This document shows positions 1 through 8,189 of a DNA stretch of 64,000 nt, one piece after another. Made by a program: the position numbers and the translations under genes. Source of the stretch: Sphaerobacter sp. (GTDB lineage Bacteria > Chloroflexota > Chloroflexia > Thermomicrobiales > Thermomicrobiaceae); NCBI GenBank assembly GCA_029961075.1, contig JASBVL010000117.1:1-64000 (forward strand), in the 5' to 3' direction. The notes under the pieces are model-generated. The model made no database searches and was not told where the DNA came from. It was given only the letters and a program-made list of their open reading frames with translations. Position 1 is the first letter of the stretch; the number at the start of each line of letters is the position of its first letter.

Positions 1-228
1 GTTGACGATCTGGCCGTCGATCACGTGGACGACCGTGTCGCAGCCGACGGCGCAGTAGGGGCAGACGCTCGGGTACGTCTTGGCCTCCTTGATGCGCAGT
101 TGCTGCGCCCGTACCACCGCGGGCCGGATATCGGCGCCCAGCCCGGCCAGCCCGCCCACGGCGGTGCCCGCTACGGCGCCAGCCATGACGCGGAGAAGGC
201 CTCGGCGGGAAAGCCGTGCGTCGAGCAT
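1..228 (-). CDS. Formate dehydrogenase, molybdopterin catalytic subunit, N-terminal fragment
   Basis: Only the first 76 codons are in the window; the gene runs off the left edge. The product begins with a twin-arginine signal (SRRGLLRVMAG at residues 7-17) followed by a hydrophobic Ala/Gly stretch, so it should be exported folded by the Tat system. After the signal comes TYPSVCPYCAVGCD, the C-x2-C-x3-C start of the N-terminal 4Fe-4S motif of formate dehydrogenase-type molybdopterin oxidoreductases. The ATG at 228 is preceded by a perfect AGGAGG at 240-235 with a 6-nt spacer. In this family the catalytic residue is Cys or selenocysteine; that residue lies outside the window, but a Sec-containing selD at 26893 makes Sec possible. 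Other periplasmic DMSO reductase-family enzymes cannot be fully excluded from the N-terminus alone. Confidence 0.85.
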   Translation of the reverse strand, partial: MLDARLSRRGLLRVMAGAVAGTAVGGLAGLGADIRPAVVRAQQLRIKEAKTYPSVCPYCAVGCDTVVHVIDGQIVN

Positions 229-284
229 GGTTCCCCTCCTCACCAGTGAGCCGTGGACGCGACGTGCGTTGCGCTTGTCTTCGC

Positions 285-313
285 TCGATAACCATGATAC
301 CACATCAGGTCAA
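285..313 (-). promoter_or_regulatory. Candidate promoter for the formate dehydrogenase gene
   Basis: On the minus strand TTGACC (313-308) and TATCGA (290-285) are separated by 17 nt, and the start codon follows about 55 nt downstream. The stretch is visibly less GC-rich than its surroundings. It is a consensus match only. Confidence 0.5.
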
Positions 314-391
314 GCGGGCGGATGGTCCTGATCACGACTGTGCTCGTGCCGCTCCGCCCCCGGCCGGGGGCCGGCAGCGGGCTCGCCCATC

Positions 392-400
392 TGCTATGCT
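392..400 (+). promoter_or_regulatory. Candidate extended -10 promoter for the MoaD-like/AOR pair
   Basis: TGCTATGCT fits an extended -10 element (TGnTATGCT) 67 nt before the GTG start of the MoaD-like gene. No good -35 box is visible. The same TGnTATGCT pattern occurs upstream of the PHP gene at 37537. Confidence 0.35.
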
Positions 401-466
401 CGATGGCACACCGGCATACGATCAATGCCGGCGTCGGTGGCGGACCAGATACGGCAGGGAGCGTCC

Positions 467-730
467 GTGGTTCGGGTGGAGCTCTTCGGCGTCCCCCGCC
501 TGCTGGCAGGGGCCAGGGAGATCCCGGTGACGGGGGAGACGCTCGGCGCCGTGAGCCGCGCGCTGCTGGATGCCTGCCCGGCCCTGGCCGGGCGGGTCAT
601 CGACCCGCGCACGGCCTGGCTCGCCGATGGCTACATCTTCGTCGTCGACGGCCGCTTCAGCCGCGATCCGGCCTGTCCGGTCTCCGCCGGGGCGACCGTC
701 TTCCTGGTGTCGAGCGTCGCGGGAGGCTAG
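467..730 (+). CDS. MoaD/ThiS-family small sulfur-carrier protein
   Basis: An 87-residue ubiquitin-like sulfur carrier. It begins VVRVELFGVPRLLAG, matching the first beta hairpin of MoaD, and ends in a diglycine (SSVAGG), the tail that is activated as a thiocarboxylate for dithiolene sulfur transfer in molybdopterin synthesis. The GTG at 467 is preferred because GGGAG lies 5 nt upstream; an ATG at 425 in the same frame would add 14 residues that do not fit the fold. The stop is 4 nt before the aldehyde:ferredoxin oxidoreductase start, so the two are almost certainly co-transcribed. A MoaD homologue next to an AOR gene is a recurrent arrangement, so this copy probably serves the tungsto- or molybdopterin of its neighbour. 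Which pterin it supplies is inferred. Confidence 0.85.
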   Translation: MVRVELFGVPRLLAGAREIPVTGETLGAVSRALLDACPALAGRVIDPRTAWLADGYIFVVDGRFSRDPACPVSAGATVFLVSSVAGG

Positions 731-734
731 CGCC

Positions 735-2525
735 ATGCAGGGGGTCCACGGCCGCGCGCTGCACATCGACCTCGCCAGCGGCTCGGCCGAGCCGCACCCC
801 ATCCCCGAGCCGGTCGCGGTCCGGCTGATCGGCGGGACCGGGCTGGCCAGCTACCTCCTCTACCGCTGGGCGCCGCAGGGGGTGGAGCCGCTGGCGCCCG
901 ACAACCCCCTGATCTTCGCGGCCAGCCCCTTCATCGGCACCGGCATCACCACGGCCAGCAAGGTCGCCGTCGTCACCAAGTCGCCCCAGACCGGGATGAT
1001 CGGCGACAGCCTCTCCTCCAGCTACCTGGCCATCGCGCTCAAGCGAACCGGCTTCGACGCGCTGGTCATCACCGGGGCGGCGCCCGCCTGGTCCCTGCTC
1101 GTCGTCGACGACGGCCGGGTGGAGCTGCGCCCGGCGGCCGACCTGCTGGGCCGGACACCGGCAGAGACGGCCGAGGCGATCCGCGCCCGGCTCGGTGCGG
1201 GCTTCCGGGTGGCGGCCATCGGGGTGGCGGGCGAGCGCGGCGTGCGCTACGCGGCGATCAGCAACGACGGGCGGCTGGCCGGTCGCACGGGCGCCGGGGC
1301 GGTCATGGGCAGCAAGCGCCTCAAGGCGATCGCGGTGCGCGGCAGCGGTCTGCCGACGGTCGCCGACCCGGCCGGGCTGGCGCGGGCCGCGCGCGACCTC
1401 GCCGCGCGCAGCCTCGGCCCGGGCACGGCCAAGTATCGCGAGTTGGGCACGGCCGCCAACCTGGCCTTCTTCAACCGGCTCGGCGTGCTGCCGACGCGCA
1501 ACTTCCAGCAGGGGGAGTTCGCTGGCGCCGAGGCGATCAGCGGCGAGACCCTGTTCCTCGAGCACCGCACCGACAAGCACGCCTGCGCCGCCTGCACCAT
1601 CGGCTGCGAGCACCACTACCGCACCCGTGACGGCGGCCCCGCGCGGGAGGGCCGCCTGGAGTACGAGTCCCTCTTCGCGCTCGGCTCGCTGTGCGGCATC
1701 GACGACCCCAACGCCGTGCTCCGCGCCGCGGCGCTGTGCGACGACCTCGGCATCGACGCCATCACCACCGGGTCGACCGTCGCCTGGGCCATGGAGTGCG
1801 CGGAGCGGGGGGTTGACCTCGGCTACCCCGCGGCCGAGGTGCCCCGCTTCGGCGACGCGAGCAGCCTGCTGCGCACCATCGAGGCGATCGGCGAGCGCCG
1901 CGGGATCGGCGACCTGCTGGCCGAGGGGTCGCGGCGGGCGGCCGCGCGCGTGGGCCAGGGGAGCGCGTCCTGGGCGATGCACGTGAAGGGGCTGGAGCTG
2001 CCGGGCTACGACCCGCGCAAGCTCCCCACCCTGGCGCTCGGGCTGGCCGTCGCCACCCGGGGCGCCTGCCACAATCGCTCGTCCGCCTACGAGGTGGACT
2101 TCTCCGACCGGCTCGCCCCGGAGGCCGAGGCGCAGGCCCGCGCCCGGGCGGCCGCCGCGGCCGAGGACCAGGCGGCGGTGCTCGACTCGCTCACGATCTG
2201 CAAGTTCCTGCGCCACTGCTTCGACGACCTCTACGCCGAGGCGGCGGAGCTCTACCGGCTCGTCACCGGCGTGCCGACCAGCGGCGACGAGCTCCGGCTG
2301 GCCGGCGAGCGCATCAACAATCTGAAGAAGCTCTTCAACATCCGTGAGGGCTGGACGCGCGCGGACGACTGGCTGCCCGACCGGGTGCTGGGCGGCGAGG
2401 CGGGCATCACCCCGGAGCGGCTGACGGCGCTCATCGACGCCTACTACCGCGTCCGCGGCTGGGACGCCGACGGGCGGATCCCGGCGGACCACCTGGCGCG
2501 GCTGGGCCTGGCCGACCTGGTGTGA
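735..2525 (+). CDS. aor: Aldehyde:ferredoxin oxidoreductase family protein (tungsten/molybdenum bis-pterin enzyme)
   Basis: A 596-residue cytoplasmic enzyme of the AOR family, which oxidises aldehydes to carboxylates with ferredoxin as acceptor using a bis-pterin tungsten or molybdenum centre and one 4Fe-4S cluster. The cluster ligands are visible: C-x2-C-x3-C at C284, C287 and C291 (HACAACTIGC) and the distant fourth Cys at 489 in DSLTICKF. The N-terminal pterin-binding domain has the usual LIGGTGLASYLLY and GMIGDS segments, and NDGRLAGRTGAGAVMGSK is the family signature around residues 177-194. Length is normal. The ATG at 735 follows the MoaD-like stop directly. Substrate cannot be deduced. 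With the adjacent formate dehydrogenase it forms a small pterin-enzyme neighbourhood. Confidence 0.93.
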   Translation: MQGVHGRALHIDLASGSAEPHPIPEPVAVRLIGGTGLASYLLYRWAPQGVEPLAPDNPLIFAASPFIGTGITTASKVAVVTKSPQTGMIGDSLSSSYLAIALKRTGFDALVITGAAPAWSLLVVDDGRVELRPAADLLGRTPAETAEAIRARLGAGFRVAAIGVAGERGVRYAAISNDGRLAGRTGAGAVMGSKRLKAIAVRGSGLPTVADPAGLARAARDLAARSLGPGTAKYRELGTAANLAFFNRLGVLPTRNFQQGEFAGAEAISGETLFLEHRTDKHACAACTIGCEHHYRTRDGGPAREGRLEYESLFALGSLCGIDDPNAVLRAAALCDDLGIDAITTGSTVAWAMECAERGVDLGYPAAEVPRFGDASSLLRTIEAIGERRGIGDLLAEGSRRAAARVGQGSASWAMHVKGLELPGYDPRKLPTLALGLAVATRGACHNRSSAYEVDFSDRLAPEAEAQARARAAAAAEDQAAVLDSLTICKFLRHCFDDLYAEAAELYRLVTGVPTSGDELRLAGERINNLKKLFNIREGWTRADDWLPDRVLGGEAGITPERLTALIDAYYRVRGWDADGRIPADHLARLGLADLV

Positions 2526-2582
2526 CCGGCGCCGCGGCGGTGGGCGGCCGCCCAGGATGACACGACGGCGCCCGACGCCCCT

Positions 2583-2665
2583 GGTCGGGGAGGGCCTTGT
2601 GCCGCACGGAGCCGCCCGCGGTGGTCGCCGTGCCGGGTCGGGCGGGCACAAGGCCCACCCCGACC
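2583..2665. repeat. Inverted-repeat element, GGTCGGGG family, copy 1
   Basis: The 19-bp arm at 2583-2601 (starts GGTCGGGGAGGG, ends CCTTGTG) and the opposite arm at 2647-2665 are reverse complements with one mismatch, around a 45-nt centre. A third arm lies at 3052-3070 and a related pair at 56348-56556. The element occupies the gap downstream of the AOR gene and no coding sequence is convincing within it. It looks like a REP/BIME or MITE-like non-coding repeat. Confidence 0.75.
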
Positions 2666-2727
2666 GGGGGAGACCTCCCGGGCTCATGGCGTTTGCCGAC
2701 ATAGTCGGGTCTCCGCGCCGGGCCAGG

Positions 2728-2779
2728 GCCCGGGGCTGAAAGCCCCGGGCTGACAAAGAAAAGCCCGCTAAAGCGGGCT
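2728..2779. repeat. Tandem short hairpins (CCCGGGGCT and AGCCCGCT palindromes)
   Basis: Two perfect hairpins follow each other: a 10-bp stem, 2728-2737 with 2741-2750 (loop GAA), and an 8-bp stem, 2762-2769 with 2772-2779 (loop AA). The 15-nt word AAGCCCCGGGCTGAC at 2740-2754 recurs exactly at 2825-2839. They could end AOR transcription, but there is no T-tract and they lie 200 nt downstream, so they are better described as part of the intergenic repeat array. Confidence 0.6.
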
Positions 2780-3051
2780 GGGCACGGATCGCCAGGCTTG
2801 CCGGATTCGTTCGTCAATGTCCATAAGCCCCGGGCTGACCTACGAAGTCGGCTGCTACCGGCTGGGAGCCGCGGACGTGGTCGCTCGACTGCGGCGCCGC
2901 GGTCGTGGCCGGTAACCGGGGCTGGCATCCCGGGCCCAATCACTCCCCGCGCCGCGCCGCCCGGAGGGGCGGGGCCGGTCGAACGGGGCACCGCGCGGGG
3001 CTGGGTGGTGGTTTGGCATCACTGCGGGATGGAACGATCACGACGGGAGGT

Positions 3052-3070
3052 CACAAGGCCCTCCCCGACC
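3052..3070. repeat. GGTCGGGG-family repeat, single inverted arm
   Basis: This 19-mer (CACAAGGCCC...CCGACC) is the exact reverse complement of the arm at 2583-2601. The 2526-3122 gap (597 nt) between the AOR and alcohol dehydrogenase genes consists largely of this family and the short hairpins. I see no gene in it. Confidence 0.7.
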
Positions 3071-3122
3071 GGAGGGCGGGAGACGCGCCCCCGGAGGAGC
3101 GGCGCAGCGCCCGCGCCGGGCA

Positions 3123-4202
3123 TCACTCGAAGACGACGACCCCGCGGGCGACCTCGCCCGCGTCCATGGCGCGGAAGGCTTCGTTGATCTCGTCCAGGGC
3201 GAAGCGGCGGCTGATGAGCTCGTCCAGCTTGATCCGCTGGTTCAGATAGAGATCGACGTAGCGCGGGATGTCGACGTAGGGCGAGACCGAGCCGTAGAAG
3301 CAGCCGACCAGCGTCTTGCCGCTGCGCATCAGATCGGCAGCCGGGATGGCCACCTCGTCGGCGACGTCGGCCAGCCCCACGACCACGGCCGTCCCACCCT
3401 TGCGCACCATGTCGTAGGCCTGCCGGATGGTGGCCGGGTGCCCGATGACCTCGAAGGCATAGTCGGCGCCCCAGCCGCCGGTGAGGCGCTGGACCGCCGC
3501 GACCGGGTCCTCGCGGCCGGCGTTGACGGTGTGGGTAGCGCCGAACGCCCGGGCCAGCTCCAGCTTGCGATCGACCAGGTCGACGGCGATGATGCGCGCC
3601 GCGCCGGCCAGCGCCGCCCCCTGGACGACATTCAGCCCCACGCCGCCGATGCCGATCACGGCGACACTCGCGCCGGGCTCGACCCGGGCCGTCTTGATCA
3701 CGGCGCCGAGGCCGGTGGTGACGCCGCAGGCGATCAGGGCCGCGCGGTCGAGCGGCATCTCGTCGGGGATCGGCACCAGGTTGCGGGCGTCGATGTTGGC
3801 GTACTCGGCGAAGCTGCCGACGGCCAGCAGGGGGGTGAGCGCCTGGTCGCCGTGGCGCAGGCGCACGGTGCTCGGCCCGGGCGCGGCGCACAGGTGGTGC
3901 TGGCCGCGCAGGCAGAAGTAGCACTCGCCGCACTTCTGGCCGAAGGCGATGATGACCCGGTCGCCGGGCCGCACGCGGGTGACGCCCTCGCCGACCGACT
4001 CGACCACCCCGGCGCCCTCGTGCCCCAGCACCAGCGGCGGCACGAAGGCGGTCTCGCGGCGGATGTGGTGCAGGTCGGAGTGGCAGACACCGCTGGCCAG
4101 GATCTTGACGCGTGCCTCGCCGGGGGCCGGGTCGGCGATGTCGACGTCCTCGACACGCAGCGGCGTGCGTCGCTCCCAGAGCACGGCTGCTTTGATCTTC
4201 AT
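3123..4202 (-). CDS. Zinc-dependent alcohol dehydrogenase (MDR superfamily)
   Basis: A 359-residue medium-chain dehydrogenase interconverting an alcohol and an aldehyde with NAD. Catalytic zinc ligands are Cys40 (GVCHSD) and His61-Glu62 (GHEGAG); structural zinc is bound by C91, C94, C97 and C105 in the C-x2-C-x2-C-x7-C lobe. The Rossmann motif GIGGVG lies in the second half, and an Asp ending the next strand (IIAVDLVDRK) favours NAD over NADP. The ATG at 4202 is chosen because AGGAG sits 7 nt upstream; a GTG at 4205 is one codon earlier and too close. The closest family look is the benzyl/aryl or class III-like alcohol dehydrogenases. An AOR is encoded nearby and could oxidise the aldehyde product, but that link is inferred. 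Confidence 0.92.
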   Translation of the reverse strand: MKIKAAVLWERRTPLRVEDVDIADPAPGEARVKILASGVCHSDLHHIRRETAFVPPLVLGHEGAGVVESVGEGVTRVRPGDRVIIAFGQKCGECYFCLRGQHHLCAAPGPSTVRLRHGDQALTPLLAVGSFAEYANIDARNLVPIPDEMPLDRAALIACGVTTGLGAVIKTARVEPGASVAVIGIGGVGLNVVQGAALAGAARIIAVDLVDRKLELARAFGATHTVNAGREDPVAAVQRLTGGWGADYAFEVIGHPATIRQAYDMVRKGGTAVVVGLADVADEVAIPAADLMRSGKTLVGCFYGSVSPYVDIPRYVDLYLNQRIKLDELISRRFALDEINEAFRAMDAGEVARGVVVFE

Positions 4203-4278
4203 CACCCCGCTCCTCGCCTCCGGCTCGACACCCGAGTCGGCTCATCCGGCGCCCCCGGCCACGGCTGGAGCGCGCCGG

Positions 4279-5247
4279 TCACTCCGCGTCGGCCACGCCC
4301 TCCAGGAGCGTGCCGAGACTCGCCACGTTGGTGTTGCCGCCGCTGACGATGGCGACGACGGGTGCCCCGGGGCGGACCGTCGCCTTGCCGGTCAGCAGCG
4401 CGGCCACCGCCGCGGCGCCCGCCGGCTCGGCCAGCACCTTGCAGCGCTCCAGCAGCAGGAACATGGCACGGCGGATCTCGTCGTCCGTCACCAGGACCAG
4501 GTCGTCGACGTACCGCTGGACCAGCTCGAAGGTCAGGTTCCCCGCGAACGGCGCGGCCAGTCCATCGGCGATGGTGTCAATGCGCTCGAGCGACACCGGG
4601 TGCCCGACCTGGCGCGCGCGCCACATCTTGGGCGCGCCCTCCGGCTCGACGCCGATGATGCGCGCGCCCGGGCGCTGGCTCTTGATGGCCAGCGCGATGC
4701 CGGAGATCAGCCCGCCGCCACCGATCGGGACCACCACGGTGTCCACGTCGGGCAGGTTCTCCAGGATCTCCAGCCCAATGGTACCCTGCCCGGCGATGAC
4801 GTAGGGGTCGTCGAACGGGGGGACGAAGGTGAGCCCCTGCTCCTGGGCGAGCTGGTTGGCGCGGTTGAAGAGCTGCATGCGGTCGGGCTCGATGACCACG
4901 GTAGCGCCGTACTGCTTTGTGGCCTGGATCTTGGTGGAGGGCGCGTCGCCCGGCATGACCACGGTCGATGCCACGCCTTCGGCGGAGGCGGCCCAGGCAA
5001 GGGCCTGAGCGTGGTTGCCCGCCGAGGCGGCCAGGAGCCCGCGGGCGCGCTCCTCCGGGCCGAGCGCGGCGATCTTGTTCAGCACGCCCCGGACCTTGAA
5101 GGACCCGGTCTTCTGCAGGTTCTCCAGCTTGAGCCACAGCGGGGCGCCGATGCGGCGACCCAGCTCGGTGCTGTGGATCAGCGGTGTCCGATGCACCCGG
5201 TCGCCGATGACGCGCCGTGCGCTGACGACATCGTCGAGAGCTACCAT
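4279..5247 (-). CDS. Threonine dehydratase-type PLP enzyme without ACT domain
   Basis: A fold-type II PLP enzyme of 322 residues that deaminates threonine or serine to the 2-oxo acid. Lys51 in GSFKVRG is the PLP Schiff-base lysine, SAGNHAQ is the substrate loop and GGGGLISG binds the PLP phosphate. The protein stops after the catalytic domain, so it lacks the C-terminal ACT regulatory domain of biosynthetic IlvA and resembles catabolic TdcB or serine/threonine racemases. The ATG at 5247 follows a G-rich GGGGGAGG run only 3 nt away. The 298-nt gap upstream holds no convincing gene. Which of deaminase or racemase activity dominates cannot be told from sequence. Confidence 0.9.
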   Translation of the reverse strand: MVALDDVVSARRVIGDRVHRTPLIHSTELGRRIGAPLWLKLENLQKTGSFKVRGVLNKIAALGPEERARGLLAASAGNHAQALAWAASAEGVASTVVMPGDAPSTKIQATKQYGATVVIEPDRMQLFNRANQLAQEQGLTFVPPFDDPYVIAGQGTIGLEILENLPDVDTVVVPIGGGGLISGIALAIKSQRPGARIIGVEPEGAPKMWRARQVGHPVSLERIDTIADGLAAPFAGNLTFELVQRYVDDLVLVTDDEIRRAMFLLLERCKVLAEPAGAAAVAALLTGKATVRPGAPVVAIVSGGNTNVASLGTLLEGVADAE

Positions 5248-5545
5248 GCCCCTCCCCCGTCCAGTGACCGCTCGGCCGGCGCCTGGTCGGCGTGGCCGCT
5301 CCTCTGCCGGTGCCGCTGGTGCTGCGCCGACCTGGCCCGATTGTCGCATACCGGCGGGCCCTCGGGGTACCGCCGTGCCGTACGCGGAACCGGGCCTTCG
5401 CGCGCTTCTGGTAGAGGGACCGTCCAAGGAAGCTGGTGGCGCCGTTCGGCATCGGCCCATCCTTCGCCGACGGAACGGCGCGCACCGGCGGGTGGCTGTG
5501 GTGGCCGTGCGTCGCGGCGGACGGGACCGGCCCGGCCCCCACCGG

Positions 5546-5986
5546 CTAGTTCGGCGCGGGGCTGGCCACGAGCGGCAGCAGCTCCCGCTCGATCCGCGTC
5601 CGGAGGTCATCCCGCACGCGCCGGTAGACGGCGAGCTGCTCGGCCTCGGAGCCGGTCGCGGCAGCGGGGTCGGGCAGCGACCAGTGGAGCCGCACGGCGG
5701 CCCCGGGGAAGTAGGGGCAGGCCTCGTTGGCCGCGTCGCAGACGGTGATGACGTAGTCAAACGGCTCGCCCAGGAAGGGCTCGAGCGTCTTGGACGTGTG
5801 CCCCGAGATGTCGATGCCCAGCTCGGCCATGGCGGCGATCGCAAGCGGGCGAACCTGCGTCGCCTCGGTGCCGGCGCTGAAGACAGTGAAGCGCGGGCCG
5901 CCCAGGGCGCGCAGCAGTCCCTCGGCCATCTGGGACCGGGCGCTGTTGTGGGTGCAGACGAAGAGGACGCGCAGTGGGCGCTGCAT
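5546..5986 (-). CDS. arsC: Arsenate reductase, thioredoxin-coupled (low-molecular-weight phosphatase fold)
   Basis: A 146-residue cytoplasmic protein with the P-loop CTHNSAR (Cys11, Arg17) of low-molecular-weight tyrosine phosphatases. It also carries the two extra cysteines of thioredoxin-linked ArsC at Cys83 and Cys90 (TVCDAANEAC), spaced as in the staphylococcal enzyme, which shuttle the disulfide during arsenate reduction. These cysteines separate it from plain protein phosphatases. The ATG at 5986 has AGGAG 7 nt upstream; longer upstream starts would add an unrelated basic extension. No ArsR or arsenite efflux gene is adjacent; the divergent neighbour is an MFS transporter. Confidence 0.93.
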   Translation of the reverse strand: MQRPLRVLFVCTHNSARSQMAEGLLRALGGPRFTVFSAGTEATQVRPLAIAAMAELGIDISGHTSKTLEPFLGEPFDYVITVCDAANEACPYFPGAAVRLHWSLPDPAAATGSEAEQLAVYRRVRDDLRTRIERELLPLVASPAPN

Positions 5987-6146
5987 GACGTGGCTCCTGT
6001 CCGTGGCCGGCATCCGTCGCCCCCAGTGTACCGCGTGGTGCCGGGGGTGTTCAACCGGCGGCACCTCCTGCGCTACGATTCGCGGGTACCAGGGGATCAG
6101 GCGACCGCCGCCCCGCGCGGGGCGGCGCCAGGTGAGGGGACGCGCG

Positions 6147-7436
6147 ATGGCGAGCGTGCGCTGGGGGCGCGGTGTCTACTATGGCTGGGTGCTGGTGCTG
6201 GCCCTCTCCTTCACGGAGATGATCTCCTGGGGCATCCTCTACTATGGCTTCAGCGTCTTCATCACACCGCTGCGGCGCGAGCTGGGCTGGGGCACCGAGC
6301 AGATCACCGGCGCTTTCTCGCTGGCGCTGCTGATCTCGGGCGTCGCGGCGCTCCCGGTCGGCCGCTGGCTGGACCGCCACGGCCCGCGGGCCTTGATGAC
6401 GGTCGGGTCGGTCGCGGCCGCGCTGCTGGTGCTGGCCTGGTCGCGGGTTGAGAGCCTCACGGCCTTCTACCTCATCTGGGCGGGGATCGGGTTGGCCATG
6501 GCCGCGGTGCTGTACGAGCCGGCCTTCGCCGTGATCGCCACCTGGTTCGTCCGGCGCCGGGGCCGGGCGCTCACCGTGCTCACCTTCGTGGCCGGGCTGG
6601 CCAGCGTCATCTTCCTCCCGCTGGCGGGCTGGCTGGTGGAGCAGTACGGCTGGCGCTCGGCGCTGGTCGTCCTGGCGGTCATCCTGGCCGTGGGGACGAT
6701 CCCCCCGCACGCGCTGCTGCTGCGGCGGCGCCCGGCCGACCTGGGCCTGGCCCCCGACGGCGTTCCCCCGAGCGCGGCCGCGAGCCAGGCGGCGGGCCCG
6801 GCCGAGCCGAGCATGACGCCGCGCGAGGCGCTGCGCGACCCGGCACTCTGGTGGATCATCGCCGCCTTCTTCCTCACGATGGCGGCCAACACCGCCGTGA
6901 CCGTGCACCTCATCTCCTACCTGATCGGGCGCGGCTACAGCCCCGGCTTCGCGGCCACGGCCGCCGGGGCGATCGGCCTGCTGGCCCTTCCGGGACGCCT
7001 CGTGTTCACGCCGCTGGGCGATCGCTGGGATCGGCGCTACGTCACCGCCTCGATCTTCCTGCTCCAGACGGTGTCGATCGTCGTGCTGCTCCAGGCGCGG
7101 GGCACGCTGGGGGTCGTCCTGTTCGTGCTCCTGTTCGGCGCCGGGTTCGGGGCGATCACTCCGGCGCGCGCCGCGCTGATCGCTGACTACTACGGCTCCA
7201 CCCACTACGGCACGATCAACAGCATCGTGGCCGTCTTCTTTACCGTCGCGCGCAGCGTCGCGCCGGTCGGCGCCGGATTCCTCTACACACGGGCGGGCGA
7301 CTACACGCCGGTCTTCTGGGCCGTGGTCGGCCTCTCCGCGCTGGCCACGCTCGCGATCCTTCCGGCGCGTCGCCGGCCGGTCGGCGCGCCGGCCGCCGCG
7401 TCGTCCGACCCGCTGCGCGTGGCGGGAGACCGCTGA
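6147..7436 (+). CDS. MFS transporter, oxalate/monocarboxylate-like
   Basis: A 429-residue inner-membrane protein with about 12 hydrophobic segments and a loop after helix 6 (residues about 195-235). The N-terminus GVYYGWVLVLALSFTEMISWGILYYGFSVF and the ELGW segment after it resemble the oxalate/formate and monocarboxylate antiporter branch of the major facilitator superfamily. GRWLDRHGPR is the conserved loop 2-3 motif. The ATG at 6147 follows a purine-rich GTGAGGGGA. It is divergent from arsC. Substrate is unknown; a role in organic anion uptake is inferred from family resemblance only. Confidence 0.88.
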   Translation: MASVRWGRGVYYGWVLVLALSFTEMISWGILYYGFSVFITPLRRELGWGTEQITGAFSLALLISGVAALPVGRWLDRHGPRALMTVGSVAAALLVLAWSRVESLTAFYLIWAGIGLAMAAVLYEPAFAVIATWFVRRRGRALTVLTFVAGLASVIFLPLAGWLVEQYGWRSALVVLAVILAVGTIPPHALLLRRRPADLGLAPDGVPPSAAASQAAGPAEPSMTPREALRDPALWWIIAAFFLTMAANTAVTVHLISYLIGRGYSPGFAATAAGAIGLLALPGRLVFTPLGDRWDRRYVTASIFLLQTVSIVVLLQARGTLGVVLFVLLFGAGFGAITPARAALIADYYGSTHYGTINSIVAVFFTVARSVAPVGAGFLYTRAGDYTPVFWAVVGLSALATLAILPARRRPVGAPAAASSDPLRVAGDR

Positions 7437-7786
7437 CGGCGGGCGGTCTGCTGCGCCCGGCGGCATGCGGCGCCCGTCCGTCGGGACGCGTGGCGCGCGC
7501 TGCGGGTTGCATCGTGCGAGCCCCTCACCCCGCTCGGGGCCGCCCACGGCATCTCCCTGGAGTTCAGCGTGGAGCGCGGTGCACTCGCTGCCCCGGCCGG
7601 GGCCGGCGGGCACCGTGGGTTGGCGCCCCTCGGTGCCCAGCCGCGGCATGGACTATGACGGCAGTGTGGCTGGAGCGGGTGAGCGACCGATGCCGCTGCG
7701 TCGCCCGTCGGCCCATCGCGCTCCCGTGAACCGGTGCCCGGAGCGGGCGAGATGTCGCCCGGCTGGATACGGGGGGAGGATCAGCC
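7437..7786. other. Intergenic region without recognisable gene
   Basis: 350 nt between the MFS transporter and the SHOCT protein. I see GC-rich low-complexity sequence, no convincing coding frame and no strong promoter. Confidence 0.5.
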
Positions 7787-8023
7787 GTGATGCGGTGGGA
7801 TGGAATGGTGTACTCGCCCTGGTGGGGCCTCGCGGTGCTGCTGATCTGGGTGCTCGCCATCGTGGCCATTGCCCTGCTCATTGCCTGGCTGGTACGCCAG
7901 GGCACGACGCGCGGCCCCGGGGGCGGCGGTGGCGACCGCGCGCTCCAGATCCTGCGCGAGCGCTTCGCCCGCGGCGAGATCAGCCGCGAGGAGTTCGACG
8001 AGATGCGGCGGGCACTGGAGTGA
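7787..8023 (+). CDS. Small membrane protein with SHOCT domain
   Basis: A 78-residue protein: one transmembrane helix (residues about 12-36, WGLAVLLIWVLAIVAIALL), a glycine linker, and a C-terminal SHOCT domain (ALQILRERFARGEISREEFDEM), the short helical module found at the ends of many bacterial membrane or oligomeric proteins. The GTG at 7787 has GGAGGA 6 nt upstream; an ATG at 7790 is equally usable. It precedes the broken antiporter. Function is unknown; SHOCT modules are thought to mediate oligomerisation. Confidence 0.85.
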   Translation: MMRWDGMVYSPWWGLAVLLIWVLAIVAIALLIAWLVRQGTTRGPGGGGGDRALQILRERFARGEISREEFDEMRRALE

Positions 8024-8189
8024 CCGCGCCCCACCCGCGGACGACGCCGCGCCCAGACATGACAGGATCGTCAGGCTTCGGCGCGGCGGGTCGGCGCGCC
8101 GCGGTGCCAGGCTAGGAAGCGGGCCAGGCGTGCCGGTCGCCACGCTGCCCGCTGTTGACGCTCGCAGCGCGACGACTGGTCAGGCAGGT

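Noticed and set aside
657-2756. Long open minus-strand frame of about 699 codons opposite the AOR gene
   Set aside because: It is the reverse frame of a well-conserved enzyme, rich in Arg/Ala/Pro/Gly, with no family resemblance; a GC-rich shadow.
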